A stretch of 64,000 nucleotides of DNA. It comes from Calliphora vicina (taxonomy: Eukaryota > Arthropoda > Insecta > Diptera > Calliphoridae). Below the pieces are notes generated by a model that worked only from the letters and a program-made list of their open reading frames with translations, searched no databases and was not told the DNA's origin. Shown one piece after another: positions 41,754 to 52,799 of this stretch (position 1 is its first letter; every line of letters starts with the position of its first letter). Location: positions 103,349,302 through 103,413,301 of the forward strand of contig NC_088783.1 in NCBI RefSeq assembly GCF_958450345.1. Direction: 5' to 3'. A program made the translations under genes and the position numbers.

Positions 41754-42543
41754 TAGGGATGCCAATCCCGAAAATCGCTGGATTTTTCAAGATTGGGATT
41801 TCCTGAATCCCGGGATTTTTTTGGATCTTCAAATCCCGGAAAATTACGAGATTTTTTGATAGGATGATTTTTGAAGCTCCCAAAATACCTAGAAGGATTT
41901 ATTTTCATATACAACTTGTTTATTAAATTTTATCACGATATTAATTATTATAAGACAATTATTAATGTTAAATTCATTTGCTGAAGGGGCCCATGTATGG
42001 GGACTAGGGACAAATGTAGCCCGGTTTCCGGTTACAGTATAAATTCTAGTACTTAGAACTTATTTTGTGCAAAATTTTATAAGGATTGCCGCATAATCAA
42101 TTTATTTATGACTGCTCAAACAGTATGGGGCTAGGGGTAATCATGGGCCATTTTCAATACAAAACAAACATTTCGTTTGTGCCCTATCGTGTTTTAAACA
42201 GACCGACGGAAATTTTTTGTTATAAAATAAAACAATACTTTTATTTTTTATTTTAAATTTTCAGAGTGGTTATGGATTTCTCACTCTTTTAAAGTTCAGA
42301 ATACGATTATAAATATGAAATATCTTTTGTGTCAAATATATTATAATTCAATGCATTAGTTTTTGCATTGTTATATTTTTACTTAGTTTATTAACGAAAT
42401 AGTTTTTATTGTTGAACTTGATGGTTTTTTACTTAAATCCCGGGATACCGAAAAATCCAGGGGTCCCGAAAAATTCCGGGATTTACAATTCTAAAATCCC
42501 GAATCCCGGGATTTGTAAAAGCCAGTCCCGTTTGGCATCCCTA
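41754..42543. mobile_element. hAT-type element with 8-bp TSD and CCCGGGATT boxes
   Basis: 790-bp element, TAGGGATGCCAATCCCGAAA to GCATCCCTA. Flanks ATACATAG (41746-41753) and ATACATAC (42544-42551) match at 7 of 8. AATCCCGGGATTT-type boxes are dense in the outer 150 bp of both ends. No transposase is readable. Confidence 0.85.
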
Positions 42544-42551
42544 ATACATAC

Positions 42552-43325
42552 TGTCAGTTATTCATTTTCAATATGAACCATTATGTTTGGTAATGGCTTT
42601 TAAAATGGTAACATAGATTTTAATGCGTAAAATTGTATTTAGTCCGCTAACGATTGACTGTAATTGACGCCCTATGATCCAATGGGTTCATACTGAATTG
42701 CCCTTATAATTTCAATTTAATAAAATAAATTTTTAATTTTCAGTTAAATTTTAGTTCCTGAACATTAGCATGACAAAAAATTGCTGTTTGCATGAAATTA
42801 TTTTGAAAATAACCATTTTCATAAAACAAACGTGCCAAATTTTCTGGGACTTTGTGTAAATACCCCTTTTCATAAATAAGACAAATTTTAATTAAAAATT
42901 TATTACTAAACTGAAAAACGTGTGCTTTTTTCTTTATTCTTGAAGTGCAACGATAAATTATATATTTAATTGTAGCAAAAAAAAAATAATACAAATGCAA
43001 TAAAAACGTGTTTGCTGAATCAAAAGAAATGTAATTAATATTATCATTAAAAAATTTAAATAAATTAATATTAAAAAAAAACATTTTAATATAAGTATGT
43101 AAATAATTATTCAGTCACAGCTTTAGCAAAGCTATTAAAACAACATAATAAATAAATATTGTAAACAATAAAACAAAAGTAGAAAAAAATCTCAATTAAT
43201 TTAAAACTTGTTATACTCACGCAGTGTGGCCAATTTAGCAATTTTAATGCTAGATCTAGCATTTTTAAAACTCATTTAACTATAAAAAGGCATTTAGCTC
43301 ATAAACGTTCTGACTATCGTTATTT
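42552..43325. other. no gene recognised
   Basis: AT-rich. The 114-codon ORF at 42740-43084 (-) is low-complexity with no motif and is not accepted as a gene. Confidence 0.45.
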
Positions 43326-43329
43326 GTGA

Positions 43330-44185
43330 AGACATAATTATAATTTTACATAGTTTGGCTGAAAATGGTTGGGATTTAATTAGTGGGCGTGGCTCCTACC
43401 ATATAAACTGAATAAATAATTTTGAATATCTGGAGAACAATAATTGTAAAGTAGTTAAACTTTGTATAAATCAATTTATTTTCACTGAATGGAAATTAGC
43501 TAAAAATGGTCTGGATCAGAAGAGAGGCTGTGGCACCTCCCATACAAAGTATGTAGTGGAAACTCACATACAAAATTATCAAATATCTGGTGAACTGTAT
43601 TAGAGAAAGTCGTAAAACTTTGAATGACTTATTACGTTACCATGGTACGTAGTTGGCTGATAATGTGCCGGATTGTATTAGTGGGCGTGGCACCTCCCAT
43701 ACAACATATATATATAGTTATTTTCGAATATTTGGAGAACAAAAATTGAGAAAGTCTTTAAGCTTAGTAAAGATAAATTCCTTACCACTATACGAAGTTT
43801 AGCTAAAAATTTACGAGATCGGAACAGTGTTTGTATGACCTTCACGTCAAAGAAAATTAGAATTTGGAGAGTCTTTAAGCTTTGCCTGTATCACTTTCTA
43901 ATATTTTTTTTCGATGTTTGACCGAAATTGGGAATTACTCATATAAAGAAAATAGTTATAATTGAATATCTGGAGAATGAACTGTAATTGTGAGAGTATT
44001 TAAACTGTGTGTAAATATCGTTGAGGATATTGTCCTCTTATGCCAAAAGTTAGGGGAATCGGTTTCCTCTAACACAAATTAAATATTTATAATCCAATAT
44101 CTGGATAATAACTAACGCAATATTTCGTTAAGTTACAAACAGAATGACAAAATTAAAATACCCCCATATATTCAGTGTTGGGTAT
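43330..44185. repeat. degenerate tandem repeat, units about 150-170 bp
   Basis: Blocks GTGGGCGTGGCaCCTcCCATA, AATATcTGGAGAACAAtAATT and AGTxxTTAAACTTTGT recur at about 43385, 43530 and 43683, with further decayed units to 44130. It ends TTCAGTGTTGGGTATAAAAA. Non-coding dispersed repeat. Confidence 0.65.
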
Positions 44186-44687
44186 AAAAATTAAATAATA
44201 AAGTTGGACGATGAACAGGGAATATAAAAATTATAACATATTGCGTTCAGAGACAAAATTTGAGAAATGACTCATACAAAAACGTTTCAAACATAATTAA
44301 ATATTACGTGTGGACGATTAAAATCTAATGTAGCGGAAGCTCAATGAATACAAAACTATATTACTTATTACACAGGTCAACAGCAAAAAAAAGGCTTCAC
44401 TAACCATTATATAGATTTGATGCAACATAATTACCTCCCAGTAATCACCAAAGCCCCAAAAATTCAAGCACTTGAACATTTTGTTGGAATTTGACTTGAA
44501 CGCAAATGTAATTATACTTTAAACATGAAAAAAATTTGAAAATTTATTTATTTTTCAAACAAAAAACATATGGCTTGAATTAATGTTTCCTTTTTACTGG
44601 AGAATGCTATTGAATTAAAGTGTAATACAACTGTAATTCAATTGCTTGACTATAATTCAAGGCTGGAATTACAAAAAAATTATGATT

Positions 44688-45770
44688 TTTTTTTTATGTA
44701 TCTCCACATAATTTATGATAACTCAAAAAGGGCTAGTCCGATATTATTGAAGTAAACTTGGAAATTTACATAACCTTTAATCTATTCATATATCGCCCCA
44801 GTAATTTCGGAGTTATAAAAACAAATTGGAGCAAAAAATTTATTTTTTACATGAAAATAGCAAATATTTTTGGTTTAAAAAACTCATGAAAAATCGAAAG
44901 CGGCAGAAATTGTTATGATTTATTTCTTCATCTTAAAGCCACGTAAATTTTACGTGTTTTTTTTTTGTTAAAATTTTCGCTACAATAACAAAATAGATTT
45001 AAAATTTACACTCAAAGTACACGCTTGAAAATGAGCAATTCACTTAATTGTGAATAAATTGGAAAATAATCCAACAATTTTTAAGGTCGATATCTAATTT
45101 TGTTCCTATTACATGTGGCTTTGCGATAAAGCAATAAATCTGAACAAATTCTGCCGTTTTCGATTTTTCATGATTTTTTTAAAACAAAAAAATTTTCTAT
45201 TTTCATGTAAAAAATATATTTTTTGCTTCAATTTGTTATTATAACTCCGAAACTACTTAACCGATTAAAACGCAATGTGTATGTGAAAATTTTAACATAG
45301 CATGGGGAAAATGTTTTCAAAATTCATTCAATCGAAAGAAGAACATTAACTACTCAATTTTATGTATATCAAACAAAAAAGTAAAATTTTGTGAAAATGA
45401 GCGAATTCACTTAATTGCGAAAAAAAATCGAAAAGAATCAATCGATTTTTATGATCGATATGATCATTTTGTTGCTATTATATGTGAGTTTGCGATAAAG
45501 CAATAAACCTGAACATTTTCCTACGTTTTCGATTTTTCATGAGTTTTTTAAAACACAAAAATTAGCTATTTTCACTTAAAAAATATATTTTTTGTTTCAA
45601 TTTGTTATTATAACTCCGAAACTAATGAACCGATTAAAACAGAATAAACAGAATAAAGGTTATGTAAATTTGAACCTTTCTAAGTTTATTTTAATAATAT
45701 GGGACTAACCGTTTTTGAGTTATCATAAATTATGTGGAGAAACGTATAAAAAATTCACAATTTTACAAAA
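44688..45770. mobile_element. large foldback element
   Basis: The left arm 44688-44960 and right arm 45490-45770 are inverted copies. Shared landmarks are CTCCACATAATTTATGATAA, ATAACTCCGAAxTxxT and TTTCGATTTTTCATGA. The right side also has a direct duplication: the AAACCGATTAAAACaxAAT / GCGATAAAGCAATAAAxCTG block occurs near 45120-45280 and again near 45490-45640. No ORF of note. Confidence 0.75.
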
Positions 45771-45974
45771 AAAAATTTAAAAAAAAAACTGCTCCATAGA
45801 ATCTGAAACATAATTGTACTACTGGAACCACAATGCATCAAAATTATGTAGTGGTTTAAAAAGCCTATACAATTTTTTCGATTTTGTTGCTCTGTGTTAT
45901 CAAGCTGTTTTGCTATAAATGTAAGACTCCTAATGTAAATTATATAATTTAACCTAACAAACAATGCAGTCAAT

Positions 45975-46649
45975 CACTGGTTAAAGAACTACAATAGTTC
46001 TCGAACGAATACTAAGACGGTCAACGCCAAACTAGAATAAGTACTAACCACAAGAACGCGTTCTAGAATTAGTTGTGAAACTAATATATTTTTCTGAATA
46101 AATAGTAAAAATTTAGTATTTTTTTGAATCAACTTTTGAATTTTTTTGCCAACACTGTACTCACGTGGCCGTTTTAATGAAAACTGGAATCAAAACAAAA
46201 CTATTTGAATTTCATACAACAAATTCCCATAAAAATAGAAACTAAATAAAACAAACGGCAGAAATAGAGGTTGAAAAACATTTAAATGCTCAAGTTTAAC
46301 ATACAACGTACAGATTTGATTGATGCAACAATATTTTGCAATCGCTTGTACCCGAGATCGACTAGCATTAAACGGGACCATACAATCTCCAAATGCAATG
46401 TTGTTGAGTGTAGCAAATGTCAACCACCACAATCAGCATGACAATCTATGGGAAGTTGCAATTATAACATTTACTATACACATATACGTATAGTTAGTTG
46501 TAGTTAGTTTGTCAATGAAACACTTGCATGTACATAAAATAATGTGTTTAAACTAGCATCGAAGTTGAATGATAGGTTATTTTTTTCAGCATCAGTTGAG
46601 CCCAAAGTCAGATTTAGTTGTGATACATACATACTTCCAAATTCAAGGA
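45975..46649. other. no gene recognised
   Basis: Mixed spacer. An 80-codon minus ORF (46190-46432) has no motif. Confidence 0.4.
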
Positions 46650-47330
46650 TCGCCTTCCCTTTGGCGTAACCAACATGTCAAATTAATGAAGGAGTGAACG
46701 AAGAGTTTCAATCTTCATGTTTTAACATATGGAGGAGTATACCAAGATACCAGTGATTAGTTATCACCACTAAATGAAATCTCCAGAGATTAACCGCAAT
46801 TTGCATACCCTGCGCATTCATATAGGACGCAAGTATGTCAGCTACACAATTTCCTTCCTTTAGTCCCTATGTTTACGTATTCATATAGGGTAAACGATGA
46901 GATAACCGAAATTAATTGAAAATTTTCGATGTGATTTACACATTCTCGACATACTATCACTAAAGATAAGGATATATCCACCTGATATCCTCATCAAATT
47001 CAACTGGGCCAAGTAAATGCAACATCCATATCCGATCCATTCGGAATATTTATCATAAAACCGGTATTTTATATCATTAATTTGAGCATGAATTATGGAC
47101 ATTCATGTGTTGAAGCCACATTGTCTTGGTTGTTCTTAGGGCTCCCGCTACCATAATCTCCATCATTGTCATGAAACATTCCAGCCAGCCTTCTTTTTCT
47201 ACAACGCCCTACACCAGACCCGTAGAAGATAATTAAGTTTCCTTTCGAAGCCAGATATAGTTGTTGTGGTCCAACTCTAATATCATATGAGAGGTTGAGG
47301 TTTTAATCTTAAGACAAACTTTTTCAACAA
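46650..47330. other. unassigned, less AT-rich stretch
   Basis: Base composition is closer to coding sequence than its surroundings, but all six frames are broken and I recognise no family. The longest frame is 73 codons (46881-47102, -). It probably is a decayed transposon or gene remnant next to the gypsy-class element. Confidence 0.35.
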
Positions 47331-47490
47331 AAGAAATATCACCAACATTTATAATAAGACGATTAGACTAAATTTTTTGTATAACAGTGATATTTCTGTA
47401 TAGCTTACTAGTGATAGTAGCGTGCTTTCAGCCGATCTACCTTTGAGCCTTATTTAGATTCGTTGATTCTTGAAATAATCTAATGTATAT

Positions 47491-48085
47491 TGTTACGTTT
47501 TAACCTTTTCAAAGCGCTGGTTTATTTCCTTTAAATAAACCGGATACTTTTGATTGCAAATAAAAGCCGTTTAGTAGTTTGAAAATTGTAACAACTCTTT
47601 ATTTATTTATTTAAAATGTACAACAACAGAATTAAATAGTCACTCAGTGTTTTTTATACACGATTATAAATTCGCAGAAATAAAGACACACTTTATAATG
47701 TACACGAATTCAATTGAAAAACACAACACACTTTAAGGCACTTAGATGATGTTTATTCGAAAAGCGTCTCTGATAAACTCAACTAACGACTGCAACCTCT
47801 GCCACTATTTATAACACTGCATTACCATCTAGAAAGCTCTTTAACTGTCAAAGTTCGAATATTCTAGATCATACGCCATCTGTGGTGTACTTTCTACAAT
47901 GTTCTTTAACGGATTATTCGAAATCGAATACAGCGTTGCCAACTTACAATCAAATCAACTGAAAGCTTTTATTTAACAATGCTCACAGATATGTTACAGT
48001 TTTACAGCACTGTTGAAAGCATTATGCTACTTTTAAATCAGCCGTTAAAATCGTTATATTTGAATTCAAGTACAATTTCGTAACA
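47491..48085 (-). repeat. 3' LTR of gypsy-class retrotransposon
   Basis: 595 bp, bounded by TGTTACG and CGTAACA, next to the purine-rich tract AAGCGGGGGGCAG (minus strand) on its inner side. The outer flank is ATAT (47487-47490). A solo copy of this LTR is at 57940-58458. Confidence 0.9.
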
Positions 48086-48238
48086 CTGCCCCCCGCTTAA
48101 GCCTGTTCGTCCCGAATAGGCATAGATTCAATTCTCCCATAGGCAGCTAGTCGTTTCAGATGTTAAACTTTAATTCCCGATATCGGTCTTCCACATTTCC
48201 GTATTCTATAAACCATGTCGTCCAATTTCTTAATAACC

Positions 48239-48920
48239 CTATGTGGTCCTTTGTTGTGAGCTATATCTGGTTTTCATTTGGTCATTTGTCATTTTAATTC
48301 GTCTCCGAACGAGTTCATGCATTTCTTTTTCTGCTGAAGCACCATCATCCATCTTGGAACCCGGCCTGGTGATCTTTTCTCTGCGGGACAGACCAAGCAC
48401 TCCAACAGGAACAATTCCGTCGTTGCACTGTTCAACGAGGGCCTCCATTGTTACATGGCCACTTCTCACATCCGCTGGTTCCAACACCAACAAACCATAA
48501 TCCTCCACTTCCTCACGGGCCCATACCAAATCCTTTACTAAATCTGTTCTGATGATAGACTGCGACGCTCCCGTGTCCATAGTAAGGATGTGCTTCCGAC
48601 CGTTGATGTACCCACTAGCAGTAAGATTGTTATTTTCCAGCTGCAGTACTGATATGGAGATGGTAGGGCCATCAGGTGTAGGTGTCAGATCCTGTCCCTC
48701 AGTGCTAGCTCGCTTTAAAGGTGGCTCCTGTAATACTTGATGATTCGCCAGCTGGTTATTTCTTGATGGTGAAACATATCTGATTCGCTTTCTTGGTGCT
48801 CTGCAGTTTCGCTGAATGTGACCCATTTTTCCACAGTTATAACATTTAACTTTGGCTTTAGTTTGTCTCTTACTTAAAGCCTTTAAAACTGCCTCTTTTA
48901 ATTCCTTTAATTCTTGACCA
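48239..48920 (-). pseudogene. gag zinc knuckle, protease and integrase-tail fusion remnant
   Basis: Reading from about 48920: KELKEAVLKALSKRQ, then the CCHC knuckle CYNCGKMGHIQRNC, a basic linker, and the aspartic protease active site MDTGASQSIIR. A 60-residue protease-like stretch follows, and then the integrase tail. The frame is shifted relative to gag by a lesion near 48915. The track ATG at 48826 is the Met inside the zinc knuckle, not a start. Confidence 0.82.
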
Positions 48921-49971
48921 TACTTCTATCATTTTCAGCGACAACCTCGATTTTCCGCACATTACACACCTGGGGCTTTGAAATTATCTTTGCAGTTTCT
49001 TGTACCAGCGCGAATGAGACGGTTTCAAAGAATGATGACTTTGGTGTGGCACATACCGCATATTTTATCTCTGGATCGCGAATACCATTCACAAATGCCT
49101 GTATCTTCAAATGGTCCAATAACGGATGGTTTTCGTCTGGATATGTAAGCTGCATCAAACGTTCGATTTCTGCCGCAAAGTCTTGTAGCGTCTCATTAGG
49201 TTTTTGTACTCTACCACGCAATTCCATTCGGTATATTTCTTTCATGTGTTCTCCACCATACTTACGTTGTAGAGCATCCATTATGTCATCATAGCTATTT
49301 CTGTTACTTACTGGTACGCTTTCCAGAACTATTGCTGCGTTCCCTTTCAAGGCCAAAATCAATTCTATGGCTTTTTCTTCATTGCTCCACATGTTTCTAA
49401 TGGCAACTGTATCAAACTGGAATTTGAACACATTAAATGGTGTAGTGCCATCAAAACTAGGGGCCTTTATTCTACTAGAGGATTCTGGAATAATTCGTAC
49501 CGCTCCTTCTTGATACTGATGACTATTCACTTTTGTTACCAAGTCGGACACTTTTTTGTCAATTTCGTCCATTCTGTTGTTAATAACTGCTCCTTCTTGA
49601 CATTGAACATTATTCACTTTTGTTTCTAAGTCCGAAACCTTTTTATCAATGACATCCACTCTGCAGTTAATAACCTCAGACATTTCCTGAATTTTCTCAT
49701 CTGTTACTCTAGAAAATTCTTGAAGTTTCGCTTCCATTTCCGCTAAGTGTTTAATAGTTTCTTTGACTTCAGCTTTAACCTCAGAACGAAGTTTCTCATT
49801 GTCGGCAAGAAGTTTCTCATTGTTGACTCTAGAAGTTTCTTGAACTTCAGCTAACAGCTTCTCGTTGTTTACTTTAAAAGTTTCTTGAACTTCTGTAAAT
49901 TTCTCCATAATAACAGCAAACATTGTGGATAAATCCATGCTGCTTGTTGTTGCACGGGTAGAAACTTCCAT
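48907..49971 (-). CDS. gypsy-class gag protein, 354 aa, frameshifted C-terminus
   Basis: The ATG at 49971 begins MEVSTRATTSSMDLSTMFAV. Residues about 20-150 are coiled-coil, with a repeated VQETxxVNNEKLLA unit and two copies of a DKKVSDLxTKVN unit. Then comes the gag core: PSFDGTTPFNVFKFQFD, NEEKAIELILALKGNAA, DIMDALQRKYGGEHMKEIYR and ETLQDFAAEIERLMQL. This is the retrotransposon gag domain seen in insect gypsy elements. The frame stops just before the zinc knuckle because of a frameshift. The repeated coiled-coil units suggest internal duplication. Confidence 0.85.
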   Translation of the reverse strand: MEVSTRATTSSMDLSTMFAVIMEKFTEVQETFKVNNEKLLAEVQETSRVNNEKLLADNEKLRSEVKAEVKETIKHLAEMEAKLQEFSRVTDEKIQEMSEVINCRVDVIDKKVSDLETKVNNVQCQEGAVINNRMDEIDKKVSDLVTKVNSHQYQEGAVRIIPESSSRIKAPSFDGTTPFNVFKFQFDTVAIRNMWSNEEKAIELILALKGNAAIVLESVPVSNRNSYDDIMDALQRKYGGEHMKEIYRMELRGRVQKPNETLQDFAAEIERLMQLTYPDENHPLLDHLKIQAFVNGIRDPEIKYAVCATPKSSFFETVSFALVQETAKIISKPQVCNVRKIEVVAENDRSMVKN

Positions 49972-50039
49972 TTCTCCCTAATGGATCACGCAAAATTAGG
50001 TTATTCTGCGATTTGGATCACGATCCATCAATACTGCAT

Positions 50040-50100
50040 GCTACACGTTCAATAAATATCGCGATACTGGATCGCGGTCAATATATATTGAACGTGTAGC
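50040..50100. repeat. 61-bp hairpin
   Basis: GCTACACGTTCAATA at 50040 pairs with its complement ending at 50100. The inner part (AATATCGCGATA / ATCGCGGTCAATAT) is also partly paired. It lies in the leader side of the gypsy-class element. Confidence 0.8.
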
Positions 50101-50205
50101 AGTGCCCTAAAGATTTGAAAGATCCATGACGTCGATGTGATGATATCCTCCTGTTGATTTGCTGGAATAGAGAAATTCCTGGAACAAATCTTGAAATGGC
50201 ATATT

Positions 50206-50816
50206 TATACCCTTCACCTTCGTGAGAAGGGTATATATAAGTTTGTCATTCCGTTTGTAATTTCCATAATATAATTTTCCGACCCTATAAAGTATATATA
50301 TTTTGGATCCTTATAGATAGCGGAGTCGATTAAGCCAAGTCTGTCTGTTGAAATCAATTTTCTGAAGACCCCAGATATCTTCGGGATCCAAATCTTCAAT
50401 TAATCTGTCAGACATACTTTCGAGAACTTTCCTATTTAAAATCAACAAAATCGGTCCACAAATGGCTGAGATATGAGGAAAAAACCAGGACAACCTCGAT
50501 GTTTGCCCTATTTTTGATCTATATCTGGATTACTAAGTCATTAATATAGACAATATGGATATCTAATGATAGACATTTCAAAAACCTTTGCAACGACGTA
50601 TATAAGACCATAGTAAGTAAGACCTACAATGGGTCAAAATCGGAAAAAATATTTTTTAACCCGAATTTTTATTTTTAAATTTTAAAAAATTAAAAAAAAA
50701 AATTAAAATAACATTTCTAATTTTTTTTCCAAAAATGAAAAAAACAACTTTGGAAAAAAAATAAATTTTGTTAAAATTTGTATTTTGAAGTATAATTTGG
50801 TGAAGGGTATATAAAG
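50206..50816 (-). repeat. dispersed repeat family 1, copy E
   Basis: TATACCCTTCACCTTCGTGA to the AATTTGGTGAAGGGTATATA end, reversed like copy C, without the final TTCGGC hairpin. Confidence 0.85.
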
Positions 50817-50817
50817 T

Positions 50818-51394
50818 AATTTAGTTGGTAATGTGAATTCCAAAACCTTCCCGCTAGATTACCAATTTCTAATGCTAGTGTAAATGATTTAAGATTATTT
50901 ATTCGTATGCCGGTTAATTAGAAACACCACATTGGAGTGCAATTACAAACAACTTTTCTAAAAGAGATTTTGCAATACAAGCGCTCAGATTTCGCAGTGT
51001 AATATGAGTACAAACATCAACTACAAAAACAAAACACACAAAATGATATCGTAATGCAAGTCACTACCTTGTATCTTGCTTGCCTTTTAAATATTACAAA
51101 ATCTAAGCAAAACATTCAACTTATAGATACTTAGATATGAGTAGTTTTATTTTTGCACATACATACTTACATATGTACAATATAAACAGCAATATACATA
51201 TATACGTACATGAACAGCTAACGACCTACGACAGTTAGTCAGTCCGTCCGCCAGCTAACCAACCATATAAAGCAACTAATGACTACAACCAGAGTTGCTG
51301 TTTTGGCTATTTCTACCTAAAATGTAAGGATTATATGGTTTCTTATGACGATTATCAATAAGAATGTGCCAGAAAATCACTCACTAACCCGCCC
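50818..51394. other. no gene recognised
   Basis: AT-rich. It includes a short run of ACATAC/ATATAC repeats near 51160-51215. Confidence 0.45.
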
Positions 51395-51540
51395 TCAAAT
51401 GAAATTCAGATGTAAACTTTCAAAACGCCGATACATGTATCTTTTTTTTTGTCTCCTCTATCAAAATTTATTGGTCGGACCTTGTAATTTTGGAAAAAAT
51501 TTGATTTTGTTGTATAGTGTTATCAATTAAAAATTGTTTC
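51395..51540. repeat. single arm of the 30455-type foldback element
   Basis: TGTAAACTTTCAAAACGCCG and TTGGTCGGACCTTGTAATTT to TTGTTGTATAGTGTTATC match the arms at 30455-31262. Confidence 0.8.
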
Positions 51541-51789
51541 GCTAGGTAGAATTTTCAAAATATTTTGTGTTTAAGAAGTTATTTTCATAATAATATAAAG
51601 TTTAAAATCTTGAAGTATAAACCCCTTTGTAAAATGTTTTAAGAAAAAATTAAAATTTCATACTTTTGTTCACATTAAAAAAAAATGTAGTTCAAAATTA
51701 TTTTCTTCATTTTGGTTAAATTTTTTTAAACTTGGTTTAAAATATTTTGCGGTTGCGGCAACACTGAACACAGCATTCATGAAACCATA

Positions 51790-52515
51790 AAAAACAAGTA
51801 GAAAAGTATAATCGGTCAAGCCGACCATATAGTACCCTACACTGACTAAATGAGCAAAAACATTTTTCTTTTAAAATATCAATAATTTATATTCGTGAGT
51901 GATTTTCGGAAGTGGGTCTTATATGGGAGCTATGACCAATTATAGACCGATCACCATGAAATTAAATCGTGTGATTTATGTCTATATGAAAGTTATTTAT
52001 GCTGAATATTGTGTGTTTGCTAACATTTTTAAGAGATGTATGCACGTTAAAGTGATATTTAGAAGCGGGTGTATATGGGAGCTATGACTAATTATGGACC
52101 GATCCTAACAAAATTTGGTGACATGAATTTCGTATATATAAAACTTATTGTGGAGATACATAAATAAATTAAACATTTATGACCGATAAAGTCCAATTTC
52201 GGGAGGACATTGTATGGGGGCTAGAGGAAATAATGGGCTAATTTCAATAGGCTTGGTCCATGGGCCGAAAAAATTATATGCACCAAATTTTATCGAAATA
52301 ACTTGAAAATTGCGACCTGTACTTTGCGCACAAGGTTTACATGGACAGACAACCAGTCAGCCAGACGGACGGACATCGTTTAATCGACTCACGAAGTGAT
52401 TCTAAGTCGATCGGTATACTTTAAGGTGGGCGTTAGACCAATATTTTTGGGCGTTACAAACATCTGCACAAACGCATTATACCCTCCCCACTATTGTGGT
52501 GAAGGGTATAAACAG
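51790..52515 (+). repeat. dispersed repeat family 2, most complete copy
   Basis: Starts ACAAGTAGAAAAGTATAATC, then GGTCAAGCCGACC (hairpin). It contains two tandem units of about 140 bp starting GTGATTTTCGGAAG..GG and ATGGGAGCTATGACxAATTA, then GACGGACGGACATCGTTTAA, and ends CCCCACTATTGTGGTGAAGG GTATA (hairpin). Non-coding. Confidence 0.85.
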
Positions 52516-52799
52516 CCGGGTGATTTTGAAATGTATTAAACTTGTTCGTTGTTCGTTCGTTCTCTTATTAGCGTTAAATGTTGGTGGTTTTTTCTTATTG
52601 TAAAATTTTGTATTGTTTACGAGTGTAAATATTTGTGTGTTTATGTATTACAAGTTTCCAAATGATGCTGCCAGATAAATATAAAATCAAACTAATTTGT
52701 CGTTTAATGTGTTCTATAAGTCGAATTGAAAAAAATACTTTGAAAAATTTAAGTTTGGTTTCAGATACCATTTTACGTATAAAATAGCTTGTTTAAAAA

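Larger units (their letters stand above)
47491..50000 (-). mobile_element. gypsy-class LTR retrotransposon, pol-deleted, lacking its 5' LTR
   Basis: Minus-strand order: gag, zinc knuckle, protease, end of integrase, polypurine tract, 3' LTR. The protease frame runs directly into RRRIKMTNDQMKTRY, the C-terminal part of integrase, and then YGRIESMPIRDEQA before the stop (frameshifted). About 3 kb encoding reverse transcriptase, RNase H and most of integrase is absent. No 5' LTR is found right of gag. It is dead and non-autonomous. Confidence 0.85.

Noticed and set aside
42740..43084. 114-codon minus ORF
   Set aside because: Low-complexity Phe/Asn/Ile-rich translation of AT-rich DNA without signal peptide or domain.
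48914..49294. 126-codon plus-strand ORF
   Set aside because: It is the antisense of gag, which has a recognisable domain.
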